A stretch of DNA of 37,890 bases from a virus. A model generated the notes under the pieces. It ran no database searches. It was not told the origin of the DNA and saw only the letters and a list, made by a program, of their open reading frames with translations. Location of the stretch: the IMG/VR virus record IMGVR_UViG_3300023094_000024, positions 1 through 37,890 of that record. One strand, given 5' to 3'. Below, one piece after another: positions 1 through 6,570 of the stretch (its first letter is position 1; every line of letters starts with the position of its first letter). Position numbers and translations under genes: made by a program.

Positions 1-99
1 GAAGGTATAAAATACCTGTAATACTGTTCTCATAACATCTCTATTTGCCCCACAACCCTAATACTGTTCTCATAACATCTCTATTTGCCCCACAACCCT
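1..99. repeat. Terminal direct repeat, left copy (99 bp)
   Basis: Bases 1-99 are identical to 37791-37889; the next base differs (t at 100, a at 37890). The match shows that the molecule is circular or terminally redundant. A 99-bp overlap is also a common k-mer length in de Bruijn assembly, so it may be an assembly overlap rather than a biological terminal repeat. It contains two copies of a 40-bp tandem repeat and the first 11 codons of the small membrane-protein gene that is complete at 37680-37823. Confidence 0.95.
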
Positions 100-100
100 T
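21..100. repeat. 40-bp tandem repeat, two copies
   Basis: Positions 21-60 and 61-100 are the same 40-bp unit; they differ only at the last base (a or t). On the minus strand each unit carries ATGTTATGAGA, a stop codon overlapping a start codon (ATGA). The unit therefore duplicates the junction between the 91-residue gene upstream and the 47-residue membrane protein downstream. The right end carries two further a-ending copies, so the true array could hold three or more units that were collapsed in assembly. Confidence 0.92.
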
Positions 101-345
101 TCGTTCAGTATCTCTACCATAGCCCGGCGGTTGTCGGTTATCATTTGCTTTATTTCCAACACTATCAATTTAGCTGGCAGGCCGTTTTTAATACCGCCAC
201 GTATCGCACGGCTTACCATATCGGTCTTTCCGTGTACCAGCCGCTCTATGCGGTCGATAAACCCCAGGTAAGCGACAGGATTATTCTGGTTGAAGATCGC
301 ACCGGCTAAAGGGTGGAGGGGTGAGGATTGGGAGAGATGTTTCAT
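70..345 (-). CDS. Small protein of unknown function (91 aa)
   Basis: I do not recognise this family. The 91-residue product is basic and probably soluble, with no membrane segment or cysteine. A central stretch rich in Arg, Ile and Lys (IRGGIKNGLPAKLIVLEIKQ) is followed by a predicted helix, MITDNRRAMVEIL. The ATG overlaps the TGA of the preceding 47-residue gene (ATGA), which supports this start and implies translational coupling. Its own TGA lies inside the first 40-bp repeat unit, so its last residues (ERVVGQIEML) are encoded in the repeat. It is the fourth gene of the operon that starts near 1340. Confidence 0.7.
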   Translation of the reverse strand: MKHLSQSSPLHPLAGAIFNQNNPVAYLGFIDRIERLVHGKTDMVSRAIRGGIKNGLPAKLIVLEIKQMITDNRRAMVEILNERVVGQIEML

Positions 346-485
346 AGTGCGTTATCTTTAATTACTTTATCACAAAGTTTCTTTGCCTTTGGTTTGTTCT
401 TTTTTTTGCAGCTTACCGAGAATGATATTACCCGTTCGGCTTCGTTGGTTATCTCGGGGCGGCCCCTGGTTTGTTTTGCTTTCAT
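342..485 (-). CDS. Small basic protein, possibly DNA-binding (47 aa)
   Basis: A 47-codon gene starts at the ATG at 485, three bases after the methyltransferase stop, and its TGA overlaps the ATG of the next gene. The tight packing on both sides is the main evidence that it is real. The product begins MKAKQTRGRPEITNEAERVI and has a short beta-like stretch (RVISFSVS) before a Lys-rich helical tail. That layout faintly resembles ribbon-helix-helix proteins, but it is too short to assign. No cysteine cluster or membrane segment is seen beyond a single SCKKK. Confidence 0.6.
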   Translation of the reverse strand: MKAKQTRGRPEITNEAERVISFSVSCKKKNKPKAKKLCDKVIKDNAL

Positions 486-488
486 AAA

Positions 489-1133
489 TTATATTTTATC
501 TGACCATTGGGCGGCCATTGCTTTTGCAATACCGGCATACGTTTTACTTCTTAACATTGCACGGTCTTTTGTTTTAGGTAATAAATGTAATCTTTGTACA
601 CGGCCATCCACTATATTGGTGGGTATTAATTTTGGCAAATCTTGCAACCATAGACAAGTAGCCTTTGTTTCTCCGTGCCCAAACATCCACGGCTGTAAAA
701 CCTGATCTGGTTTTCTAAAAACCGTACTCATTACGCCGATAGGATTTTCAAGTGCTATCTTAGGTATTCCGCAGTTAAAAAGATCCATAAAAAACTCTAT
801 CGCTTTCTCCCGTGCATCCCTTCTTGCCTGCCCTACCAACGTGCCGCTTTTCCTTTCCGGCTGATCTTTGTACCACTTATTAGCGCTGATGGTGAGGTAT
901 GTGCAGGTCGGAAACGCAATCATTGCCGACCAATTGCTTATATGCACTTTTGTGTAAGCCTGCGTTATCAAATCACCTCCGCAGATAGCTTTAAATATGT
1001 CCATTTGTAGATGCCATTCGGGATGCCCGCCAGAGCATGGCAATAAATCGCAGCTATAAGCCTCAATACCTTGATCCCTGAAAGCGATACAAACGGCCTG
1101 ACTTTCTTCGCAACCGATTAAAACTTTTTTCAT
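489..1133 (-). CDS. C5-cytosine DNA methyltransferase-like protein
   Basis: This 214-residue protein resembles the short cytosine methyltransferase-like proteins common in phages. The N-terminus MKKVLIGCEESQ fits the SAM-binding strand and loop. A following CDLLPCSGGHPEWH segment is typical of the family. FPTCTYL at residues 74-80 sits where C5 methylases have the Pro-Cys catalytic motif IV, with Cys77 the candidate nucleophile, and ENP at 129-131 matches motif VI. The first proline of the usual PPC is replaced (PTC). No target-recognition domain is evident, as expected for this length. A likely role is self-modification of phage DNA against host restriction, but activity and target are unknown. 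It lies in the operon starting near 1340 and is followed within 3 bp by the next gene. Confidence 0.75.
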   Translation of the reverse strand: MKKVLIGCEESQAVCIAFRDQGIEAYSCDLLPCSGGHPEWHLQMDIFKAICGGDLITQAYTKVHISNWSAMIAFPTCTYLTISANKWYKDQPERKSGTLVGQARRDAREKAIEFFMDLFNCGIPKIALENPIGVMSTVFRKPDQVLQPWMFGHGETKATCLWLQDLPKLIPTNIVDGRVQRLHLLPKTKDRAMLRSKTYAGIAKAMAAQWSDKI

Positions 1134-1137
1134 AATA

Positions 1138-1317
1138 TTAAGCCGGTATAAGATTAGGTAATGATGCGCCTATAAACTTACCTATTTCAAATAGGTCTTC
1201 AGCATCAGTATAAAATATTTTTAGCTTCGATCCATCATAAATTACATCATATTTGATGACTCTTTGGTCAAGAATTGCTATTAAACCTTTTGAGTTATTT
1301 ATTATTAAACTTTTCAT
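1138..1317 (-). CDS. Small protein of unknown function (59 aa)
   Basis: First gene after the promoter at 1339-1346. The ATG at 1317 is preferred; an upstream in-frame TTG at 1341 would lie inside the promoter -7 box. The product begins MKSLIINNSKGLIAILDQRV and looks like a small alpha/beta protein, with alternating hydrophobic residues suggesting strands and an acidic helix (YTDAEDLFEIGKF). It ends 4 bp before the methyltransferase start, so the two are probably co-transcribed. The N-terminal style is reminiscent of small uncharacterised Bacteroidota proteins; no function can be given. Confidence 0.7.
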   Translation of the reverse strand: MKSLIINNSKGLIAILDQRVIKYDVIYDGSKLKIFYTDAEDLFEIGKFIGASLPNLIPA

Positions 1318-1338
1318 AAAAAGTTGTTTTTGTTCCCA

Positions 1339-1346
1339 CAAATATA
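1339..1346 (-). promoter_or_regulatory. Bacteroidota-type -7 box (TATATTTG)
   Basis: The minus strand reads TATATTTG, matching TAnnTTTG, about 21 bases before the ATG at 1317. No TTG occurs at the usual distance upstream (AGTTT is there instead), so the -33 element is weak. It follows a terminator directly, which makes it the likely promoter of the methyltransferase operon. Confidence 0.6.
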
Positions 1347-1391
1347 AAGAGCCTTATTTTAATAAACTAATTTATTTAAATATTTATCTTC

Positions 1392-1404
1392 GCAACAATG
1401 TTGC
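1392..1404. promoter_or_regulatory. 13-bp palindrome between terminator and promoter
   Basis: GCAACAATGTTGC is a perfect inverted repeat around one central base. It lies just past the terminator T-tract and about 45-60 bp upstream of the -7 box. It could be an operator for the methyltransferase operon, or a short second hairpin of the terminator. No binding protein is identified. Confidence 0.35.
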
Positions 1405-1434
1405 AAAAAGCCCCAACATAAAAATGCCGGGGCT
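1405..1434 (-). terminator. Intrinsic terminator after the endolysin gene
   Basis: The minus strand folds AGCCCCGGCAT / ATGTTGGGGCT (with two G-U pairs) around a TTTT loop and is followed by TTTTT. It ends the long accessory and lysis operon. It shares the AGCCCC/GGGGCT base with the terminators at 8718-8744 and 9125-9149. Confidence 0.85.
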
Positions 1435-1456
1435 AACCATTGTGCTATGAAAACCG

Positions 1457-2041
1457 CTATTTTATAATATCCTGCAATTTGCTATCCGCATTGATCGTAA
1501 CACCATTATCAGCAAGGTATGATACGATCGTATTCAGATATACGTTCGTGGCCCTGGCACCTGTACTGTAAATTTTAACAAACCCCGAAAGTTCTCCATT
1601 GAATAAAAACCTGTACCCCGGCACATAAGGACTAAGGCCGTAAGATGGGTTGGCTGCGATCTCTTTGGAGTAGAACGGCGGTATATTAACCACCTTACCG
1701 ATAGGGTAGGCGGATTTCCTGCCTGCAGCAACTGACTGGATAAACGCTACCTGTAATTTAATGCCATCAGCCAGCGTAGGGAGCTCAACATTACGGCCAT
1801 TATCTCCGTTGCCTATATTCCCCGGGTTATTGGTTCTGTACGACCTGGTGCCCTTCTTAAACCCTTCCATGTGTGTCATGGCGATAAGTAGCAATCCTAA
1901 GCCTTTGGGTAAGTTGAGGCTTTTTATTGCTGGGATGTATTCATTGACCATTGTTTGATTTAGTTTTACAGGGATCCTACGGTATTTATCATCAGGGAAG
2001 GTAAAACCCTGGAAGGTGATGCCTTTGTATGATTTTGCCAT
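1457..2041 (-). CDS. Probable endolysin (muramidase-like, P5-type)
   Basis: A 194-residue protein carries, at residues 53-76, the pattern AMTHMEGF...RSYRTNNPGNIGN. The combination of a Glu in an EGF context followed by R-x-NNPGNI is typical of phage lysozyme-like proteins related to structural protein P5; Glu59 is the candidate catalytic acid. There is no signal peptide or membrane segment, so release to the periplasm would need a holin. The gene is last in its operon, 19 bp after a probable spanin, and a terminator follows. Holin-like genes lie elsewhere, at 9171-10497. The exact glycosidase type is not certain. Confidence 0.65.
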   Translation of the reverse strand: MAKSYKGITFQGFTFPDDKYRRIPVKLNQTMVNEYIPAIKSLNLPKGLGLLLIAMTHMEGFKKGTRSYRTNNPGNIGNGDNGRNVELPTLADGIKLQVAFIQSVAAGRKSAYPIGKVVNIPPFYSKEIAANPSYGLSPYVPGYRFLFNGELSGFVKIYSTGARATNVYLNTIVSYLADNGVTINADSKLQDIIK

Positions 2042-2060
2042 TATATTGTTTTTTTAGTTA

Positions 2061-2798
2061 TTAAACATCTTTACTTTTCTTATACCTGGCAGCGGCAATA
2101 GCCGGGCTTATCCACTTGAACCACACGAACACTCCTGCGGGAATAAGCAACAGCCACGCAAAGTTCCATCTATTCACCTCCTTATTCTTTACATAGGTTG
2201 CTATGTGCAGGTCGGTTGATCGGTGGAGGGTGGATGTTGTAGCTGTATTGGTGCGTAGGTGGGTACTGTCTACAATAACTACCTGCTGTACCTTTACCGA
2301 CTTTGTTTTGGAAGTGGTGCGGGTGGTGATGGTCTTGATAGGTTGCCATACCATGTTAGGGTTCCCTGCCATTGTTGTAGCAGGGTAAATACCGTCAAGG
2401 ATAAGGCTATATGTTTCTGGCTTCTGGCCGCCTATACTTAAAATAACTCCTGAAATCCTGTCTATTACGGAACGCCTGCCGTTAATCATTGTATCGTAAG
2501 TTTGCGGCTTATCAAATTCCACCACCGTTTCCGTTACTGTTGAATCATCTGTAGTTATTATGTGCAGGCTGTTATCCTTCTTTACCACTACACTGTCCTT
2601 GTTGTTGGAAGTTGTAGAACTACTATCAGTACGGGTGTTGAGGTCGGTGCGGGACTTGGAAATGTTTTTGGACTTGGTAGTGGAGCAGGAGGCAAGTGCA
2701 ATTATTGAAACGATAATAAATATACCCACCAAAATATAGTAGCATATCATGTACCAATCTTTTTTACCGCCCCTCACTGGGTGTAGGTTATTTTTCAT
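2061..2798 (-). CDS. Probable unimolecular spanin (lipoprotein with C-terminal membrane anchor)
   Basis: A 245-residue protein has an N-terminal hydrophobic segment (about 17-36) ending in a lipobox, LASC, with Cys38 as the lipidation site. It also has one C-terminal transmembrane segment (about 212-232, NFAWLLLIPAGVFVWFKW) with a basic tail. Between them lies a Ser/Thr-rich linker and a long stretch of alternating Thr/Val/Ile residues, probably beta-rich. An outer-membrane lipid anchor plus an inner-membrane anchor in one chain is the defining layout of u-spanins such as phage T1 gp11, which fuse the two membranes at lysis. The adjacent endolysin supports this role. It is longer than T1 gp11. 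A cell-envelope lipoprotein with another function is the alternative. Confidence 0.6.
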   Translation of the reverse strand: MKNNLHPVRGGKKDWYMICYYILVGIFIIVSIIALASCSTTKSKNISKSRTDLNTRTDSSSTTSNNKDSVVVKKDNSLHIITTDDSTVTETVVEFDKPQTYDTMINGRRSVIDRISGVILSIGGQKPETYSLILDGIYPATTMAGNPNMVWQPIKTITTRTTSKTKSVKVQQVVIVDSTHLRTNTATTSTLHRSTDLHIATYVKNKEVNRWNFAWLLLIPAGVFVWFKWISPAIAAARYKKSKDV

Positions 2799-2808
2799 GT
2801 ATGTAAAT

Positions 2809-2997
2809 TTAATAAATTACTACAATTTTACCCTGCTTGTCATTACCATCATCGTCTATATACACCGTGTCAATCTCCGCAACCGATTCTATTGAAGAAT
2901 AAGCGGGCGGATTATCGTGTATGTAAGAACAAACAACCGACTTAGGGTCGTATTTTTTAAGAGCCTCGATAAAATCTTCTACTGTTACATTTTTCAT
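2809..2997 (-). CDS. Small acidic protein of unknown function (62 aa)
   Basis: A 62-residue acidic product begins MKNVTVEDFIEALKKYDPKS, continues with VVCSYIHDNP, and ends with an Asp-rich turn (YIDDDGNDKQG) before a hydrophobic strand IVVIY. The pattern of a helix, then Asp-Pro, then a beta strand is common in short phage accessory proteins, but I cannot name a family. It ends 10 bp before the spanin gene and belongs to the same operon. Confidence 0.65.
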   Translation of the reverse strand: MKNVTVEDFIEALKKYDPKSVVCSYIHDNPPAYSSIESVAEIDTVYIDDDGNDKQGKIVVIY

Positions 2998-3040
2998 AAT
3001 ATATTTTTTATAAGGATTAAGGCGTAAAGGTTTTTATGGT

Positions 3041-3442
3041 TCATGGTTGTATAATTTTAAATGCTTGTTCAATTGCTGCGTCTAATGCTGAATACCAATC
3101 TGTAAAACAGTGTTGGCTTTTGTCGCTTAATGAGCTAACTATATTTACAACATTATTATTTTTAAAATCGTATATAACCACATCAAAAGTTATAAAGTCG
3201 AATGTAGTTTCGATATTAATAAAATGCTTTTCTCTAAACCAGTCAACTAATTGTTGGTATAAAGGAGCGGAAATGAATCTTCCACAGTCTTCGCTGTTAT
3301 AATTCATAGGGGTACCTTGTGTATTATACCTAAACCTGTTCTCTGGAACTTCTGGATAAAAGAATTTAGCAAAACACGGATCACTAAACCCCTTCTGTTT
3401 TGCCATTGCCGCTAATTCGTATGGCACAAATAATTTATTCAT
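3041..3442 (-). CDS. Conserved Bacteroidota phage protein (133 aa)
   Basis: The product has features of a widespread uncharacterised family in Bacteroidota phages and prophages: N-terminal FVPYELA, then DPCF, a central APLYQQLVDWFREKH, and a C-terminal DWYSALDAAIEQAFKII. These modules keep their usual order and length here. No catalytic motif or membrane segment is visible. It belongs to the accessory operon and is preceded by what appears to be a degraded gene remnant. Confidence 0.75.
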   Translation of the reverse strand: MNKLFVPYELAAMAKQKGFSDPCFAKFFYPEVPENRFRYNTQGTPMNYNSEDCGRFISAPLYQQLVDWFREKHFINIETTFDFITFDVVIYDFKNNNVVNIVSSLSDKSQHCFTDWYSALDAAIEQAFKIIQP

Positions 3443-3459
3443 ACTCTTGTAAATTTACT

Positions 3460-3552
3460 TTATTTTCCTGTTATCTGTGTTGCGTTAAGTTCTGCTATAA
3501 GGGCGTCAGCTAATTTTACAGCATCCTTTCACTCCCAAGTGAGATTATTTCT
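3460..3552 (-). pseudogene. C-terminal remnant of a small phage gene
   Basis: Between two intact genes the minus strand encodes, after an in-frame TGA, the peptide KDAVKLADALIAEL followed by NATQITGK and a stop. This resembles the conserved C-terminal helix (DAV-ADALI-EL) that ends many small Bacteroidota phage proteins. Three codons before the TGA the frame reads TWE. No start codon serves the frame. I read it as the tail of a gene lost by deletion or stop mutation; chance resemblance cannot be excluded. Confidence 0.35.
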
Positions 3553-3963
3553 TTAATACCAATCATCGCCAACACCTACTTTGTTCAGCCTTTCCCTTGT
3601 TGGCATAAAAGTTTGTGTCCAATTGCTATAAAAATCTATACCATCGCCATCAAACATTTCTCCTTCCATATCGGGATCGCAATCTTTCCAATAATCTTCT
3701 CTTGAAGATATTTCTAAATGCTTGCCTTCTTCTTTTAGTCTTTCAAAATCTATCGGCTGTATAAATTCAAGCCATATTGTATCGTCACCCTCAATCACCA
3801 TCTTATAATCAAGCCCTGCGGTTAAACCTCTATAAATAGACTGAATACCCTTTTGTGCTATAAAACTATCTCGGTCTTGCCACTTAGTATGATGTACTAC
3901 AGCATCTTTACATATCTGTATCAAATCGGCTCTACTCGGTTCATTCCCTGTAATTGTATTCAT
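3553..3963 (-). CDS. Protein of unknown function (136 aa)
   Basis: A 136-residue acidic product starts MNTITGNEPSRADLIQICKD. Recognisable pieces are HHTKWQDRDSFIAQKGI near residues 29-45, a hydrophobic IEGDDTIWLEFI strand, and an Asp-rich stretch DGDGIDFYSNWT. It resembles unnamed proteins of Bacteroidota phages, but I cannot assign a role. It starts 4 bp after the previous gene ends, consistent with one operon. Confidence 0.7.
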   Translation of the reverse strand: MNTITGNEPSRADLIQICKDAVVHHTKWQDRDSFIAQKGIQSIYRGLTAGLDYKMVIEGDDTIWLEFIQPIDFERLKEEGKHLEISSREDYWKDCDPDMEGEMFDGDGIDFYSNWTQTFMPTRERLNKVGVGDDWY

Positions 3964-3967
3964 GTCC

Positions 3968-4387
3968 TTATATTTTTTTAAGTATTAAAAGATTCTTATC
4001 TCCCAGTAGTTTGGATTCTGCAATTAAATATAGTTTTTCATAACTTAAAACATCTTCTTCGTTTTCATAAGGATTCTCCCAGTACAGCCCATTGATGAAA
4101 AGAAGGGAGCGGAAAGCTTCTTCTGTATATCCTATAAGCATACCTCCATCAAGTTCAGGCTCGGTTATTTGAGGGGCTACTGTATCTCTTGTAACTAAGC
4201 CGAGGATGGAGTAAGATACTGTGTTGGTTAATTTTATCCAATATGGCTGTGTGATTTTATTTACCTCAAAAATGTAAGTAAGCCTTCCCAGGTTCTCTAT
4301 GTATTCAAAGCCTCTAGCACTTGCCGGCACCTCTACCGCCCATAGCCCTGTACTGTTACCTTCTTTTGTTTTTAGTTCGTGGATCAT
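3968..4387 (-). CDS. Protein of unknown function (139 aa)
   Basis: The 139-residue product begins MIHELKTKEGNSTGLWAVEV. It looks like a mixed alpha/beta protein with several aromatic strands, for example TYIFEVNKITQPYWIKL, and an acidic centre, EPELDGG. No catalytic motif, cysteine pair or membrane segment is present. Its ATG overlaps the stop of the preceding gene (ATGA at 4384-4387), so translation is probably coupled. Confidence 0.7.
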   Translation of the reverse strand: MIHELKTKEGNSTGLWAVEVPASARGFEYIENLGRLTYIFEVNKITQPYWIKLTNTVSYSILGLVTRDTVAPQITEPELDGGMLIGYTEEAFRSLLFINGLYWENPYENEEDVLSYEKLYLIAESKLLGDKNLLILKKI

Positions 4388-5088
4388 TGTTTTGATTTTT
4401 GGGTGTTGTTATACCATTGGATGAATTGAATTACGGCAGAATAAACTCCTTGTATTTTAGTTAATCTATCTGCATCATTAGGGTCATCATGGAAATAATT
4501 ACAATTCAAAGTATTAGCAATTACCCTTTTGCCTTGATATTTTCCTCCACCTGCATTACTTTCATTAATACCGATATAAGCACCATTGCTACCTATTGAA
4601 GCTACTATAGGAAATCCTGTATAATGCATATTTTCTATCTTCTCTACCACAGGCATTAATGTATTCCATGATTTATAATAAGCTAAATCAAATGGATCAT
4701 AAGTTTCAACCATTGCGTCCTTATGTTTTTTTACTTTATAACAATCCACCTCTTTGTTACCAAAAAAATCACCAAGCTTTAATTTAAACAAAGTAAGTTT
4801 TTCGCTTGAAACTACTGGGGCTATTACGCCGTATTGAGTATTGGCATCATACTGCTGCCATATATCTTGTTCGTAAAAGTGGTAGCCCATAAACTCCGCA
4901 ATCATTTTATTCCCTTGTATTATTTCTTCTGTTGTCATACCTTCTTTATTTTCCTTGTTATCTGTTGATGGTGGGGAGTTTTTATTTTCCAGGTTGGCGT
5001 CCATCTGAACCATTACCCCACACACTAAAAAGCATGTAATAATTATACCTACCAACACAATGCATATGTTATATATTTCCATAATCAC
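4384..5088 (-). CDS. Membrane-anchored member of a phage 'IAEFMGY...PVVEKI' family
   Basis: This 234-residue protein contains the signature of a very common uncharacterised Bacteroidota phage family: GNKMIAEFMGY, then SWNTLMPVVEKIE, then a final AVIQFIQWYN. It is a paralogue of the gene at 6154-6564. It differs by an N-terminal extension of about 50 residues holding one transmembrane segment (about 8-28, IVLVGIIITCFLVCGVMV) and a charged linker. An internal ATG at residue 51 (MTTEEIIQGNK) lies where the shorter paralogue begins. The function of the family is unknown; here it may be tethered to the inner membrane. Confidence 0.75.
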   Translation of the reverse strand: MIMEIYNICIVLVGIIITCFLVCGVMVQMDANLENKNSPPSTDNKENKEGMTTEEIIQGNKMIAEFMGYHFYEQDIWQQYDANTQYGVIAPVVSSEKLTLFKLKLGDFFGNKEVDCYKVKKHKDAMVETYDPFDLAYYKSWNTLMPVVEKIENMHYTGFPIVASIGSNGAYIGINESNAGGGKYQGKRVIANTLNCNYFHDDPNDADRLTKIQGVYSAVIQFIQWYNNTQKSKQ

Positions 5089-5090
5089 AA

Positions 5091-5726
5091 TTAAATTAAT
5101 CCGTTATTTTTAGCAGCAACATCCAGCTTCACTCCATCCATCACATCCATATAAAATGAAACATAAGGATCTTTTTTTCTTTTGCGCCTATCACCTTTAC
5201 CATCTTCTTCCGGCTTTGGTGTGGATGGTTGTTCTCCATCCGGCGCGATGGCTTTGGTATTGTGGGTAGCTAAGTATATTGGAACAAGATTGCATTTAGC
5301 AAGATTATCAAAATAAGATTTAGGAATACATTCATAGCAAGCGACATTTGCTTGTCGCCCATCCTCTATTAACTCATCAATAGTTTTACTTGCAGGGAAA
5401 ATACAAGGTATTCTACTTTCGTAAATTCCTTTTGGCAACATACGTGAATCAACAAATATTTCACCTTGCATTAGTGCTACATACTTCCTACTGATACACT
5501 CCGCACTCTGCTCTCTAACCCCTTCACTCTGTTGCTCTGCTTGCCAGGTTGCACCAGTTATAAATAATAACTGTTTTTGTTTTATATCTTCTTCGTATTG
5601 TTCATAATAATACGGCACTTCTCCCTCATCTGGATTATAATCATCCATACCTAATTTATAAAAATCATCATTACTCATTATCGGAAATCTCCTCTCTGCC
5701 TCCTGTTGTATTTGTTCAATATCCAT
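5091..5726 (-). CDS. Protein of unknown function (211 aa)
   Basis: The start at 5726 (MDIEQIQQEAERRFPIMSND) is chosen because it lies just after the stop of the upstream gene; a longer reading would overlap it. The N-terminal half contains LLFITGATWQAEQQ, a phrase typical of short unnamed phage proteins, usually as GAxWQ. The C-terminal half is distinct, with three Cys residues (ANVACYECIP, NLAKCN) and ends in a basic linker (GDRRKRKKDPY). It may be a fusion of two small modules. No function can be given. Confidence 0.68.
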   Translation of the reverse strand: MDIEQIQQEAERRFPIMSNDDFYKLGMDDYNPDEGEVPYYYEQYEEDIKQKQLLFITGATWQAEQQSEGVREQSAECISRKYVALMQGEIFVDSRMLPKGIYESRIPCIFPASKTIDELIEDGRQANVACYECIPKSYFDNLAKCNLVPIYLATHNTKAIAPDGEQPSTPKPEEDGKGDRRKRKKDPYVSFYMDVMDGVKLDVAAKNNGLI

Positions 5727-5727
5727 T

Positions 5728-5949
5728 TTATTTAGATTTATATTTTGAAAAGTCATACCCGCTACCATCAGAGAACTTACTTACTCTTAACAGTTTTGCC
5801 AAAACCTCTTTGTGTTTATTGTGCCCGTCATAATCTCCACAACATCCACACCCCTCACTTGACATATAATTAGCCAAAGCTTCACGGATTTTTTTCTTAA
5901 ATTCTTTTAGCTCCTTCTCCTCTTCCTGTTGTATTGTTAAGTTATTCAT
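5728..5949 (-). CDS. Conserved small phage protein with Cys cluster (73 aa)
   Basis: An N-terminal Glu/Lys-rich helix is followed by IREALANYMSSEGCGCCGDY and a C-terminal LAKLLRV...GSGYDFSKY. This order of modules is a common uncharacterised family in phages. The Cys cluster (CGCC, residues about 34-37) with a nearby Asp/His pair (DYDGHNKH) may bind a metal. The ATG overlaps the next upstream gene's stop by 4 bp (5946-5949), supporting the start. Confidence 0.75.
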   Translation of the reverse strand: MNNLTIQQEEEKELKEFKKKIREALANYMSSEGCGCCGDYDGHNKHKEVLAKLLRVSKFSDGSGYDFSKYKSK

Positions 5950-6161
5950 TGGTTGAGTTTTTTAATTATGTTATTTTCTTTTTCTTGTTTTGGGTAATAT
6001 TTTTCCCTATTATCACTCAATTCCATTTCATCAAAAGAGGCGATATGTTTGCACCCAACACATAAATAATGTCCATCTGTTTGACAATCTCCGCAACTAT
6101 GCGGATATGGCTTTACTTCAAATTCAGGGCAATCCATTCTTCTTTCTACCTTCTTATCCAT
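5946..6161 (-). CDS. Small Cys-rich, probably zinc-binding protein (71 aa)
   Basis: A 71-residue product has five cysteines: Cys11, then CGDC near residues 23-26, then CVGC near 34-37. Two CxxC pairs about 10 residues apart form a plausible zinc ribbon. The rest is charged and ends in a Lys/Asn-rich tail. It overlaps both neighbours by a few bases. DNA, RNA or protein binding are all possible; nothing points to one. Confidence 0.68.
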   Translation of the reverse strand: MDKKVERRMDCPEFEVKPYPHSCGDCQTDGHYLCVGCKHIASFDEMELSDNREKYYPKQEKENNIIKKLNQ

Positions 6162-6564
6162 TGTTGTTAGTGTTAAGGGTGTTATGCCATTGGATGAATT
6201 GAATTACGGCTTTGTAAACCGCATTTATTAAACTACCCTCTATTGCTACATTTGTTGTAATAGGAGGCATTGGGAAACCAGCTATTTTCACATAGCCTCT
6301 TGGGATTATTTCAATTCTGTAACCTGTCCAGTTTGGTGCAGGTGTAATGTCTATTTCAATTATCTTTTCTACCACAGGCATTAATAAATCCCAACTTAAA
6401 TCAAATTGAGGCAATCCTTGACTAACCGCTCCAGTAATATCTGTCAGCCACAGTTCATTTCTATCATCGGTTATATTGCTGGTATTTTTCACCTTTTCAT
6501 ATCCCATGAATTTTGCGATTAGTTTATTACCTGCTATTATTTCTTCATTAGTTAATTGTTGCAT
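6154..6564 (-). CDS. Soluble member of the phage 'IAKFMGY...PVVEKI' family
   Basis: This 136-residue protein carries GNKLIAKFMGY, SWDLLMPVVEKI and AVYKAVIQFIQWHN in the family's usual order and spacing. It is a clear paralogue of 4384-5088 but lacks that protein's membrane anchor. The two share their last segment almost word for word (AVIQFIQW). Biochemical role unknown. Confidence 0.78.
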   Translation of the reverse strand: MQQLTNEEIIAGNKLIAKFMGYEKVKNTSNITDDRNELWLTDITGAVSQGLPQFDLSWDLLMPVVEKIIEIDITPAPNWTGYRIEIIPRGYVKIAGFPMPPITTNVAIEGSLINAVYKAVIQFIQWHNTLNTNNNG

Positions 6565-6570
6565 GGTTGG

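Noticed and set aside
328-705. A 125-codon plus-strand frame
   Set aside because: It is antisense to the methyltransferase and the 47-aa gene, which have better family matches and gene packing; its composition (Phe/Leu-rich) is typical of an antisense shadow.
1318-1341. Longer start for the 59-aa gene
   Set aside because: It would use a TTG within the -7 box.
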